DNA of 64,000 nucleotides from Palsa-147 sp036513895 (GTDB lineage Bacteria; Acidobacteriota; Terriglobia; Acidiferrales; UBA7541): contig DATBYF010000070.1 in NCBI GenBank assembly GCA_036513895.1, positions 4,251-68,250 of the forward strand. Reading direction: 5' to 3'. How positions within the stretch are numbered: the first letter of the stretch is position 1; every line of letters begins with the position of its first letter. Below are positions 34,601-42,719 of the stretch, piece by piece. Made by a program: the position numbers and the translations under genes. The notes under the pieces were generated by a model. It did not search any database. It worked only from the letters and a program-made list of their open reading frames with translations, and was not told the DNA's origin.

Positions 34601-35136
34601 TTCCAGACAATGACAGCAACCAGAAAGCGGTAAAGCTCGCGACCATCGCTCAGTGGCAACACGTTCTCGATAACCTCGAGAGCAATCCGCCCATTGGGCG
34701 CCTCGTGATCCATATCAATTCGAATATCCGCGCTTGGCGCAACACAAACGAAGACATCGCGGTGCGCGCAGGCGATGTCTTGATCGTTCCGAAGACGCCA
34801 AACTTTGTTTTGGTGTCCGGTCAGGTCTACAACCCCACAGCAATCGCATATCGCCCCGGCAGAAGCGCGAGATGGTATCTCAACCAGGGCGGAGGTCCGA
34901 CCCATATCGCCGACAAGAAAGCAATTTTCGTCATTCGCGCGGACGGCGCCGTCTTGAGTTCGCAAGCGGTGGATTCTCTTTGGAACGGCGATCCACTTCG
35001 AACATCGCTTCAACCCGGGGATACGGTTGTCGTTCCGGAGAAAGCGGTGGGGAGAAGCATCGCGTGGCAGAGCGTTTTTCTGGCTGGACAAGTAGCTTCA
35101 TCGGTCGTGTCCGCGGCTTTCATTGCAACGCATTAG
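31603..35136 (+). CDS. Multi-SLBB polysaccharide export protein
   Basis: The GTG at 31603, preceded by AGGAGA, gives 1177 residues; a longer frame from 31570 overlaps the upstream gene. The protein has a signal segment (about residues 18-50), a long polar, probably disordered region to about residue 390, and then the poly-export domain (EYVVGPGDSLSIDLWGG, GRVSLPEVGPVLVSG). Repeated SLBB domains follow, each with a strand-G-x-V-x-x-P-G-x-Y pattern (VVGDVEHPGAYDV, VWGEVRHPGSYRT, VKGEISSPGRYPL, VRGEVRHPGVFGI, VSGQVYNPTAIAY). It should form or gate the outer-membrane export channel, as Wza does, but is about three times larger. Confidence 0.93.
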   Translation: MKFDPENSVERSIARRVSFNLVFCHAAFSGIALCVLFVATLLIPTLSFAQSSAGRDASTANASDLSKENQSFVAASEMDIENILRANAGLMIELKHWVARQATEQGQLISESDLSDLTIRERLHDDAKFRAAATELLQRYGYLTPKVDPNSQVAREDELIFEERSKLVEQGQSFAACDVRTNQRCGSMVENTRDSGERTDETPRFPSDSLPVKPRNSEAPLRPDRSSVETTSNHAPADDESAREFWPGTSSNSNSPTLQSASMPLPEDARGGSLLPSGTNIPARRAESPSDVPPELQPERSDPEASAGGKGSKFPGEPAEYDSSRYRAVDMERSVDFNGHGMVATRDPYSDIPSLREMYMQASPELGATRRFGIDVFEHHSQNSQDIPMDLPVGPEYVVGPGDSLSIDLWGGVSQRLYRAVDREGRVSLPEVGPVLVSGKSLGEVQQTVQQVLRTQFREVSADVSLARLRSVRVYVVGDVEHPGAYDVSSLSTPLNALFLAGGPTERGSLRIVQHFRGQQLVQDVDLYALLLHGMKSDLARLENGDTILVPPIGAGVTVEGMVRRPAIYELRTEKSLADVLQLAGGILPSAALDHIEIERLVDHAKRTMVSLSVSDAAGANDAQKQLESFAVQDKDIIRLFPIASYNQEAVYLEGHVLRPGRYAYREGMKFSDVVTSYSDLMPEPAEKYAEIIHLNPPDYRPSVESFRLGDILANRAPAPVLRPMDTIRVFGKYDFESLPTVSVWGEVRHPGSYRTSGEMHVSDALHIAGGATPDALLNAAQVFRTLPDSTLRVFSVDLQKANLGDAGANIVIQPRDRIVIHRNPAKVDPPSVYVKGEISSPGRYPLTTGMRVSDLIRAGGGLRRSADPEIASLTEFRVADAAEVVGDERSVNVAAALAGDFDRDLALRDGDTLTIRKISGWDDRGASISVRGEVRHPGVFGIEPGERLSSVIERAGGFSASAYPYGIVFQRYEVRDQEERSQRSLIQRVQEEQQSLNQLPDNDSNQKAVKLATIAQWQHVLDNLESNPPIGRLVIHINSNIRAWRNTNEDIAVRAGDVLIVPKTPNFVLVSGQVYNPTAIAYRPGRSARWYLNQGGGPTHIADKKAIFVIRADGAVLSSQAVDSLWNGDPLRTSLQPGDTVVVPEKAVGRSIAWQSVFLAGQVASSVVSAAFIATH

Positions 35137-35138
35137 TT

Positions 35139-37649
35139 ATGGACGCGCGCAATGTGTGGCATCGAGGAGTGCGGGGACTGGGTGGGCCGTTACTTTTGGC
35201 CATCGCATTGTCGGGCGTACCCCGCGGCTTGAGAGCTCAGGAACAATCCACCGAAACGATGCCGGTGGCTGACTCGCAGGCGGAACCAAAACAAGCAGTC
35301 ACGGAGACGCCGCGGTTGGTGGCGCAAGATTCAAAGACTCGCAGCGACGATTACGGCAACGCGATAGGAACTCAATTCGTGAAACATCTTTGGTCGGATC
35401 AAATCGATATCTGGACAAGTCCAAGCCGGCTTCACTGGGAAGACGGCCAGTGGCTCGTTCCTTTCGCCTTCGTGACTGGAGGGCTCTTTGCGACGGATCG
35501 AGCTTCCGAACGAGTCATCTCGGGCTCACCGACAAACTTCAATCGTTATCTCACCTGGGGAGTTGAGCCTCTGGCCGAGTTGGTCGCCCTCGGCGGCGGC
35601 ACTTTTCTGATGAGACACGTTCGCCGGGGCGGGCAAATGAGAGAGACGTACATCCTCAGTGCGGAGGCCATTCTTGACAGCCTCGCGGTAAGCACAGCCG
35701 GCGAGTACGCGCTTGGCCGGGAACGGCCGAACGAAGACGCGTCGCGCGGCAGATTTTTTGCGGGGGGCACGTCGTTCCCTTCGAACCATGCTGCCATTGC
35801 GTGGTCGGCCGCCAGCGTTTTGGCCCACGAATATCCAGGGCCGTTGACCGAATTTCTAGCCTATGGAACGGCATCGGCGATCAGCGCGTCACGGGTTCTC
35901 GGCAAAGAGCATTTTCCATCGGATGTCTTCGTTGGCAGCGCCATGGGCTGGATGATCGGACGGGAAGTCTATCGCAAGCATCATTCCAGCGAACTCGATG
36001 AAGGAGGCGGCTGGGAAAGCTTGTCAGGCGATGAGGAAAGCGATCAGCCGCACGACACCCGCAACATGGGCTCGCCATTTGTTCCGCTCGATAGCTGGGT
36101 GTATCCAGCGCTCGAAAAGCTCGCCGCGCTCGGTTATGTCAGCACGGCGATGGAAGGGCTTCGCCCGTGGACGCGAATTGCGTGCGCACGAATCGTGAAT
36201 GAGTCAAAGGACACATTCGATAGCGGCGAGAGCCCAAACAGAATTGCGTCTGAGCTGAAATCACGTCTCGAGCAGGAATTTTCCTACGAGATTACGTTGC
36301 TTGGAGGAAACCGCAATCTCACCGCAAATGTTGAATCAATCTATGCTCGCACTGTTTCAATCAGTGGCCCACCACTGACGGACAGTTTTCATTTCGGGCA
36401 AACCATTTCGTACGACTTCGGCCGGCCGTTCGAGCGGGGAATCAACCTGCAGGATGGCGGATCGTTCAGCGCATCGGCGGGCCCGATAACATTCTACATG
36501 CGCGCGGAATATCAGCACGCGCCGGGAGCTCCGGCGCCCTCTCCTGCGGTCATTAACGTGATCGCGCAAACCGACTTAATAGCCGCTCCGCCCGACGTGA
36601 GAGTTGCTTCAATCAACCGTCCCGAATTGCTCGACACCTACTTGGCTGTAAATCTTGGCAATTGGGAGATATCGCTGGGAAGGCAAAGTCTGGACTGGGG
36701 ACCGGGTCCGGGAGGGTCGCTGCTGTGGAGCAACAACATCGAGCCGGCCAATATGGTGCGCTTCGTAAATCCAGAACCGTTCGAACTGCCCGGCTTTTTG
36801 CGGTTCCTCGGGCCGGCACGACTCGATCAGTTTTTCGGGCGCCTCGAAGGACATCATTACATTACCCGTCCATTCATGATGGGACAGAAAATCAATTTCA
36901 AGCCGATACCCTCAATCGAAATCGGATTTGGAAGAACACTGGAGATAGGCGGAAAAGGGCCGGGCGCGGACCCGATCACATCCACGAACGTGCTTTATGG
37001 ATTTTTTGGCCAGGTTCGGCCTGTTTATGACCACATCCCTGGACACACCCAATCGGAGATGGATTGGACGTTTTACGTTCCCGGAGTGCGCAACTACATC
37101 GTGTTTTATGGCGACGTGTATGCTGCCGACGATTTCATTCCCTGGCAGAATCCGCCTAAAAATCCCTTCCGGCCTGGCATTTACATCACCCATTTTCCGA
37201 AGCTTCCCAATCTTGACCTGCATATCGAAGCTGCTTCGACAGAATCATCAGGTTGGAATGAGGGCAATCACGGCAATCTGAATTACTGGAATTTCACCTA
37301 TCGCGATGGATCGACGTATAACGGATTTTTGATTGGGAACACGGTTGGCCGGATGGGCCGGGCGATCCAAAGTTGGCTCACATATCAGGTTAACGCCCGG
37401 AATTCTCTGCAGTTCACATACAAACACAATTCCGTTAGCCCTGCCTTTATTCCGCAGGGAGGTTACTGGCAGGACTACGCGGTTCTGAACGATTGGTACT
37501 TGCGCTCCGGCTTTTATCTACGGAGCGAGCTGCAGTACGAACACATTTCGAGCTATCCGATTTTGTTTAGCGGCAGCCGGGAAAATGTTTCGGCGATTCT
37601 CGAGGTTGGGTTTTCTCCCAACTCGGGAAAGAGGCAAAGCGGCCGATAG
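35139..37649 (+). CDS. PAP2 phosphatase - Wzi capsule-assembly fusion protein
   Basis: The ATG at 35139 directly follows the export gene and opens a signal peptide ending near LRAQ. Of 836 residues, about 70-270 form a PAP2 (type 2 phosphatidic acid phosphatase) domain with all three motifs: GRERPNED (first, KxxxxxxRP-like), FPSNHAAIAW (second) and SRVLGKEHFPSD (third, with the catalytic His). From about residue 330 the protein resembles Wzi, an outer-membrane beta-barrel lectin: WEISLGRQSLDWGPGPGG, GFLRFLGPARLDQFFGRLEG, YNGFLIGNTVGRMGRA. A single chain thus combines a lipid-phosphate phosphatase with a capsule anchor. The PAP2 part could recycle undecaprenyl pyrophosphate or release polymer; this is inference. 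Confidence 0.88.
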   Translation: MDARNVWHRGVRGLGGPLLLAIALSGVPRGLRAQEQSTETMPVADSQAEPKQAVTETPRLVAQDSKTRSDDYGNAIGTQFVKHLWSDQIDIWTSPSRLHWEDGQWLVPFAFVTGGLFATDRASERVISGSPTNFNRYLTWGVEPLAELVALGGGTFLMRHVRRGGQMRETYILSAEAILDSLAVSTAGEYALGRERPNEDASRGRFFAGGTSFPSNHAAIAWSAASVLAHEYPGPLTEFLAYGTASAISASRVLGKEHFPSDVFVGSAMGWMIGREVYRKHHSSELDEGGGWESLSGDEESDQPHDTRNMGSPFVPLDSWVYPALEKLAALGYVSTAMEGLRPWTRIACARIVNESKDTFDSGESPNRIASELKSRLEQEFSYEITLLGGNRNLTANVESIYARTVSISGPPLTDSFHFGQTISYDFGRPFERGINLQDGGSFSASAGPITFYMRAEYQHAPGAPAPSPAVINVIAQTDLIAAPPDVRVASINRPELLDTYLAVNLGNWEISLGRQSLDWGPGPGGSLLWSNNIEPANMVRFVNPEPFELPGFLRFLGPARLDQFFGRLEGHHYITRPFMMGQKINFKPIPSIEIGFGRTLEIGGKGPGADPITSTNVLYGFFGQVRPVYDHIPGHTQSEMDWTFYVPGVRNYIVFYGDVYAADDFIPWQNPPKNPFRPGIYITHFPKLPNLDLHIEAASTESSGWNEGNHGNLNYWNFTYRDGSTYNGFLIGNTVGRMGRAIQSWLTYQVNARNSLQFTYKHNSVSPAFIPQGGYWQDYAVLNDWYLRSGFYLRSELQYEHISSYPILFSGSRENVSAILEVGFSPNSGKRQSGR

Positions 37650-37785
37650 ATGGATTGGCGCGCGGGCGTCTCGTGTTCACTTTGCGCGCCGATTTGCTGT
37701 GTAACTCTATGATTATAAATGTATTAGGGTACAGACGCTGCTGTAAGTGGCGCGGCGAAGCTGCCTCCGTAGGCCTTATGCGGCC

Positions 37786-39183
37786 ATGGCTGATATTGCT
37801 GCCGAACAAGAGGAAAAAGTGAGTGATTTCTCTCGAGCTTCCGAGCTTGGGACCGCGGAAGATTCCGAATTCCACAGCAAGCGCAGGCTCGATCAGTTGC
37901 GCCTCTTATGGGACCGCCGCCAATTGCTTTTTCGAAGTACGGGCGCAGGGTTAATTGTGGCGACTCTTATTGCGTTCCTGATTCCGAATCACTACACGAG
38001 CATGACTCAACTGATGCCGCCCGATACGCAGTCGACGTCGAACGCCCTGATGCTGGCTGGATTGGCGGCAAAGGCCGGGGGCGGAATGGGAGCTGTGGCT
38101 GGGGACCTGCTCGGACTGAAAAGTTCCGGCGCGCTGTTTGTCGGTATGTTGCAGAGCCAGACAAATCAAAACCGCTTGGTCGAGCAGTTCAACCTGAAAA
38201 AAATCTATGGCAAAAAGCTGCAGGAAGACGCGCGAAGGGAACTCAACGAGAACACTTTTATCCAGGAAGATCGCAAGAGCGGCATCATCTCCGTCGCGGT
38301 GACGGATGAGAGTCCCGAGCGAGCCGCTGATCTGGCCAACGCCTATGTCGTCGAACTGAACACGATGGTTTCGCAGCTCTCAACCTCATCAGCGCATCGC
38401 GAACGCGTTTTTCTGGAGGGCCGGCTGCAATCGGTGAAGCTCGAACTCGATGACTCGGAAGAACAGCTCGCGCAGTTCTCGAGCAAGAACAAAACGCTCG
38501 ATATGCAGCAGCAGGGAAAAGCGATGCTTGAGGCGGCTGCAGCCCTGTCCGGGCAGTTTATCGCCGCGCAATCGGAACTTGAGGGGTTACGGCAGATTTA
38601 TACCGATAGCAACGGCCGCGTCCGTGAATTGAATGCACGGGTCGGAGAACTACGCAAGGAGCTTGAAAAACTTGGCGGAAACGAGGGCGCAAAATCGATT
38701 GCCGGAGCAAAAACCGCGGACCTCTCTGAGGCGGATTCGCTCAGCGGTTTAAACCTTGGCGACACTTCGTCGGTCATGCCTTACCCCTCGATACGCGAAT
38801 TGCCTTTGCTCGGCGCGAAGTGGGCCGATTATTATCGCCGCGCCAAGGTCGAGGAAACTGTCTCCGAACTGCTGACCGAGCAGTATGAACTTGCGAAAGT
38901 GGAAGAGGCCAAGGAAACGCCTAGCGTCAAAGTGCTCGACCCAGCGGAAGTTCCTCTAAAAAAGTCGTACCCCCCGAGGATCATGGTTGTGGTTATTGGC
39001 ACGGCGATTGCGTTTGCGCTCTCGGCAGTATCGATCATTGGGGGCGTTCATTGGCGCGATATTGATCCGGGGGATGAGCGCAAAATTTTCATGCAGGAGA
39101 TCATGACGACAACGAAAGCCGGGATTTTCAGGGTTTTGCAAAACGGTACGCGAGTGAGCGCGAAACATGAGCACAACTCTTAA
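37786..39183 (+). CDS. Wzz/GumC-like polysaccharide co-polymerase without kinase domain
   Basis: From the ATG at 37786 the protein has 465 residues; a GTG at 37819 after GAGGAAAAA is an alternative. A first transmembrane segment (STGAGLIVATLIAFLIPNHY) leads into a Wzz domain. A long periplasmic coiled coil follows (about residues 200-300), and a second membrane helix (MVVVVIGTAIAFALSAVSII) comes after the Pro-rich motif EVPLKKSYPP. There is no C-terminal BY-kinase, and none is found elsewhere in the locus. It should set chain length of the polymer. An AT-rich stretch (37705-37730) before the gene may hold a separate promoter. It overlaps the NusG-like gene by 17 bases. Confidence 0.9.
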   Translation: MADIAAEQEEKVSDFSRASELGTAEDSEFHSKRRLDQLRLLWDRRQLLFRSTGAGLIVATLIAFLIPNHYTSMTQLMPPDTQSTSNALMLAGLAAKAGGGMGAVAGDLLGLKSSGALFVGMLQSQTNQNRLVEQFNLKKIYGKKLQEDARRELNENTFIQEDRKSGIISVAVTDESPERAADLANAYVVELNTMVSQLSTSSAHRERVFLEGRLQSVKLELDDSEEQLAQFSSKNKTLDMQQQGKAMLEAAAALSGQFIAAQSELEGLRQIYTDSNGRVRELNARVGELRKELEKLGGNEGAKSIAGAKTADLSEADSLSGLNLGDTSSVMPYPSIRELPLLGAKWADYYRRAKVEETVSELLTEQYELAKVEEAKETPSVKVLDPAEVPLKKSYPPRIMVVVIGTAIAFALSAVSIIGGVHWRDIDPGDERKIFMQEIMTTTKAGIFRVLQNGTRVSAKHEHNS

Positions 39184-39751
39184 CGGTGTGAATTCGGTTG
39201 AGCCGGTAGGGGCCGCGGCGTTCAGCAATGGCCCCGAACCGCAGTGGTTTGCCGCCTACACCTGCGCGAATCATGAGAAACGGGTGGCCGGGCAACTCGC
39301 CGACCGAGCGATTCCATGCTACCTGCCCCTCTACGAAAGCTTGCGCCACTGGAAAGATCGAAAGAAAAGAATTGAACGGCCTCTTTTCCCCGGATATGTG
39401 TTTGTGCAGATGTCGATTCGCGACCGTTTGAGAATTTTGCAGCTTCCGAGTGTGGTGCGGCTGGTCAGTTTTGGCCAAGGGCCTGTCGCTGTTCCTGAAG
39501 AAGATATCGCCACGATCCGATTGTGCCTCGAAAAGAAATGGCGTATGGAGCCGCATCCATTTTTGAAAACCGGACAACGGGTGCGCGTGGTGCGCGGCGC
39601 GCTTGAAGGAGCCGAGGGCATTTTAGTCCGCAAGAAAGGAATGTTCCGGCTGGTCCTTTCGGTCGGGATGATCATGCGCTCGGTGGCGGTCGAAATCGAT
39701 TCGAGCGATGTCGAACCGATCAAGTCTGCGCGGGTATCCGAGAAACAATGA
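39167..39751 (+). CDS. NusG-family transcription antiterminator (RfaH/UpxY-like)
   Basis: A 194-residue NusG paralogue. The N-terminal NGN domain contains PQWFAAYTCANHEKRVAGQL, YLPLYESLRHWKDRKKRIER and the conserved PLFPGYVFVQM. A KOW segment (KTGQRVRVVRGALEGAEGIL) follows. Paralogues of this kind (RfaH, UpxY, LoaP) load onto polymerase at their own long polysaccharide operons and suppress termination. It is located inside the locus, just before the flippase, so it would favour the downstream genes. No ops/JUMPstart sequence was recognised. Confidence 0.92.
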   Translation: MSTTLNGVNSVEPVGAAAFSNGPEPQWFAAYTCANHEKRVAGQLADRAIPCYLPLYESLRHWKDRKKRIERPLFPGYVFVQMSIRDRLRILQLPSVVRLVSFGQGPVAVPEEDIATIRLCLEKKWRMEPHPFLKTGQRVRVVRGALEGAEGILVRKKGMFRLVLSVGMIMRSVAVEIDSSDVEPIKSARVSEKQ

Positions 39752-39769
39752 GAATGCCAAGCGTGCCAT

Positions 39770-41152
39770 GTGGTTGAGTCGAGTTGTGTTGAGACCGAAT
39801 TCCTGCGCCCAGCGCCCCTTGCACGATTCTCAAGCAAGCGGGCATATGCGCAAACTTTTGCCGCCACCTTCGCAGTTCGTTGTTTCGGGGTGGTCTCGGG
39901 TGTTCTTGCTGCGAGGCTTCTTGGCCCTGCCGGCCGGGGTGAGCTGGCCGTCATCATATTTTTGCCGCTAGTGCTGATATCTGTAGGGGAACTGGAACTA
40001 CCTCGAAGTCTGGCCTACGAGGCGAGCAAACACAGCGAGGTTTCGCCGCAAGTCATCGCTTCCGGCTTCTGGCTGGCTGTTACGCTTGGTTCGATTCAAT
40101 CGATCGTATTGGCTGCGGCGCTGCCTATCTATCTGCCCGCCGACAAGCTTCATCTGCTATTTGCTGCTCGGTGGTTCATGGTTTATCTACCAGCGGCCTA
40201 TATTACGTTTGCGCTAACGGGCATTGACCAGGGGTGCGGCCGGTTTGGTAGATTCAGTCTGTTTATGGCCCTCCCCACCATCTTATACGTGGCGGCCGTT
40301 CTGATCGCTTGGCTCGCCGGCCGCATTTCTCCAACGACTTTTGCGGTCGGAGTTCTGGTGGGGGCGTTGCTGACGGCAGCATTCCGCGTTGCGCTTGATT
40401 GGAACGTGCTAATACGCACCATGCCCGATTGGACCGTTAGTCGCAGGCTCCTAACGCGCGGATTTAATTACTATCTTCCCGCGATCTCGAGCTTCTTGCT
40501 TTCGCGATGCGACATGTTTCTCGTCGTCCGAATGGTGCCGGCCGAAGCAATCGGACTCTATGCCGTCGCGCAGGCAATTTCCATGGGCCAAATCGGAGCT
40601 GTCACTCCACTCGTTCAGGTTGGATTTGCAGCAGTGGCGGGGAGCGCTTGGCCGGAACAAGCTTTGAAGACGCTCGCGCGACACTTCCGCTTTGCGGCGC
40701 TGGCCGCGGTGAGTACCGGATTGGCCGCGGCCGTGGCTACGCCGTGGGGCATTCGCGTGTTTTTCGGAGCTAAGTTCATGGGCGCAACGACGGCCACGTT
40801 TCTGCTGATCGCCGCGACCGCGCTTTGGGGCATGGGGCAGGTGCTCGATCAAGGACTAAGGGCCGCATCGCATTCCCGGCCGGGAATTTTCTCAAACTTG
40901 CTGGGGGCCATCGCGGTATTCGCGCTGGGGATTCCTGCGGGTTTGCGCTTCGGAATCAATGGCATTGCGGCAGGACTGCTCGTGGCGCAATTCGTCAACT
41001 TGTCAGTGCTGATCTCATTCTGCGTCATCAGACTGAAGATGCCGGCACGTCTTTTTTGGGCATTCGATCCAGTTTCCGTTCGACAGATCATGTCAGCGGC
41101 TGGACCCTTGCTGAGGCGGTTTCGGGCTCACAGCTTTTTGGCGCGGACTTAG
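39770..41152 (+). CDS. Wzx-like polysaccharide flippase
   Basis: A 460-residue membrane protein of the MATE/MVF (oligosaccharidyl-lipid flippase) superfamily, starting at GTG 39770. It has about 12-14 hydrophobic segments; AQTFAATFAVRCFGVVSGVL and AARLLGPAGRGELAVIIFLP are the usual first-helix motifs. The central region, TRGFNYYLPAISSFLLSRCDMFLVVR, with GLYAVAQAISMGQIGAV, matches the seventh-eighth helix region of flippases. It should flip lipid-linked repeat units to the periplasm for the Wzy-like polymerase encoded next. The tail is basic and cytoplasmic. Confidence 0.88.
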   Translation: MVESSCVETEFLRPAPLARFSSKRAYAQTFAATFAVRCFGVVSGVLAARLLGPAGRGELAVIIFLPLVLISVGELELPRSLAYEASKHSEVSPQVIASGFWLAVTLGSIQSIVLAAALPIYLPADKLHLLFAARWFMVYLPAAYITFALTGIDQGCGRFGRFSLFMALPTILYVAAVLIAWLAGRISPTTFAVGVLVGALLTAAFRVALDWNVLIRTMPDWTVSRRLLTRGFNYYLPAISSFLLSRCDMFLVVRMVPAEAIGLYAVAQAISMGQIGAVTPLVQVGFAAVAGSAWPEQALKTLARHFRFAALAAVSTGLAAAVATPWGIRVFFGAKFMGATTATFLLIAATALWGMGQVLDQGLRAASHSRPGIFSNLLGAIAVFALGIPAGLRFGINGIAAGLLVAQFVNLSVLISFCVIRLKMPARLFWAFDPVSVRQIMSAAGPLLRRFRAHSFLART

Positions 41153-41209
41153 ATTCCGCCGTCGATTCCTTTCAAACAACCGTTGGCAAAGCCTCACTGA
41201 TAATTTCGA

Positions 41210-42613
41210 ATGTCAGAAACCGGATTCTTATTTCTCGTTGGCGGGACTGCACTGCTGGGCTTCTATCTTTCGCGACAGTGCTGGCGATCGTGGCGCGGCG
41301 ATCGCGCCGACAGTATCCTCATCATCGTAATCTACGCACATTTTGTGTGGTCGCTGTTCCCGGCGATAGTCGCAGACGCCGCCGGGCAACTCGATGTGTT
41401 CACGTTCGGTTACCCGCTGAATGTTTGGTCTCGCGGGCTTCTGTTGGACATCGTCTTTTTTTCTGTGTTCGTCGTGACGCTCAAACACATGCGCAAGAAA
41501 GCGATTTTTGAAAGATGGGCTGCTCGCCTGCGCAGCACGCCCGCTCCAGTGGGATTCCTCACCTGGATTCTTTTTCTGTCGGGATGCTTCTACCTACTTA
41601 TGGAAGGTCCGTGGACGGGAGTGGGATATGAAGGCGCAGGCCGATATATTCGCGACGACCTGTCGAGCGCCGACGTTACGGTAGGCGGTGTGCAATTGAC
41701 GATCTACCGGTGCATCTTGGTTCCGGCGCTCTGCGTGCTTCTTTTCTACGCGGCGAACTCACGGGTTCCAAAGTGGCTGTATTACTTGGGTGGCGTGGCT
41801 CTCCTGTATGCCGTCGTCGACTCTGTTGCTTCCGGGGCGCGAGGCAGAGTCGTGGAAGTCCTCTTTGCGATCTCCATTTGCCTGCTCATTGCAGGGTACC
41901 GTCGAAAGGCGCTGATTTATCTCTCAGTTTCGGTTGCGTTCCTGCTCCTATTCAGCGGGGCATTCTTGACGTTTCGAGCCAATGCGGAGCAGCACGCGGA
42001 TGAATCCGTGATGGCGAAGTCCGAATCGATCTATCAAGTCTGGAGCCAGGACACTCCGAAATACGGAGCTACGCTGTGGCTGACGACATTCCTAATTCGT
42101 CTGGATTCGGTCCAAAATGCGGGGATACTTGCCGATCAAACGATTAAGTCTGGCAGGTTTGCCACGTACCGGCCATTTGTCGGCAGCCTTTTGGCGTGGG
42201 CGCCACGGTACCTCTGGCCGCAAAAGCCGTTACCTCTAAGCATAGATGGCACAGTCGCAGGGCTGCCCTGGTACCTGGTTATGTCGTACCGGGATGAACC
42301 TTGGAACAATGGCAGCGTGAGCGTTGCCGGCGTGGCCTACTGGCAATTTGGATGGTTGGGAGTGGTGTTAACGGCTATTGCCGGTGCGGCTGTGTTTCGC
42401 GCGCTATCCACAATTGCCGTGAGAGGCGGCATTATAGGTTTGTATCTCTTAATTGTCTTTTGCATGATGACCCATTTCCGAATACCAGTAGGAATCGACG
42501 AATCTATTTTAGTAATTGCGCAGTTAATTTTGCCGGTGCTCGCGCTTCGTTCTGTGTATGTCCACTATATGTCGAGCGCAAACGCCCGCCGACGCGTTGC
42601 CGCTGCAGTATGA
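41210..42613 (+). CDS. Wzy-like O-antigen/exopolysaccharide polymerase
   Basis: A 467-residue protein with about 11-12 hydrophobic segments. A large periplasmic loop (about residues 275-375) contains LIRLDSVQNAGILAD, PFVGSLLAWAPRYLWPQKP and PWNNGSVSVAGVAYWQFGW. Polymerases of this class share little sequence, but number of helices, the large loop between late helices and the position right after the flippase support the call. It would join lipid-linked repeat units in the periplasm. The chain-length protein upstream would control it. O-antigen ligase is a less likely alternative. Confidence 0.75.
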   Translation: MSETGFLFLVGGTALLGFYLSRQCWRSWRGDRADSILIIVIYAHFVWSLFPAIVADAAGQLDVFTFGYPLNVWSRGLLLDIVFFSVFVVTLKHMRKKAIFERWAARLRSTPAPVGFLTWILFLSGCFYLLMEGPWTGVGYEGAGRYIRDDLSSADVTVGGVQLTIYRCILVPALCVLLFYAANSRVPKWLYYLGGVALLYAVVDSVASGARGRVVEVLFAISICLLIAGYRRKALIYLSVSVAFLLLFSGAFLTFRANAEQHADESVMAKSESIYQVWSQDTPKYGATLWLTTFLIRLDSVQNAGILADQTIKSGRFATYRPFVGSLLAWAPRYLWPQKPLPLSIDGTVAGLPWYLVMSYRDEPWNNGSVSVAGVAYWQFGWLGVVLTAIAGAAVFRALSTIAVRGGIIGLYLLIVFCMMTHFRIPVGIDESILVIAQLILPVLALRSVYVHYMSSANARRRVAAAV

Positions 42614-42719
42614 CGCATCCGAGTTTATACGATCGAACTGCAACACGAACTACGCCGTCACAGTCGCATTTCTTTAGCTCAAGCCCCACCGCTTCTGATT
42701 TAGCTTCAGCGCGCAACTC

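Noticed and set aside
37657..37690. Terminator between the PAP2-Wzi and Wzz-like genes
   Set aside because: GGCGCGC/GCGCGCC can pair, but the loop is 20 bases and no T-run follows, so it is weak evidence for termination.
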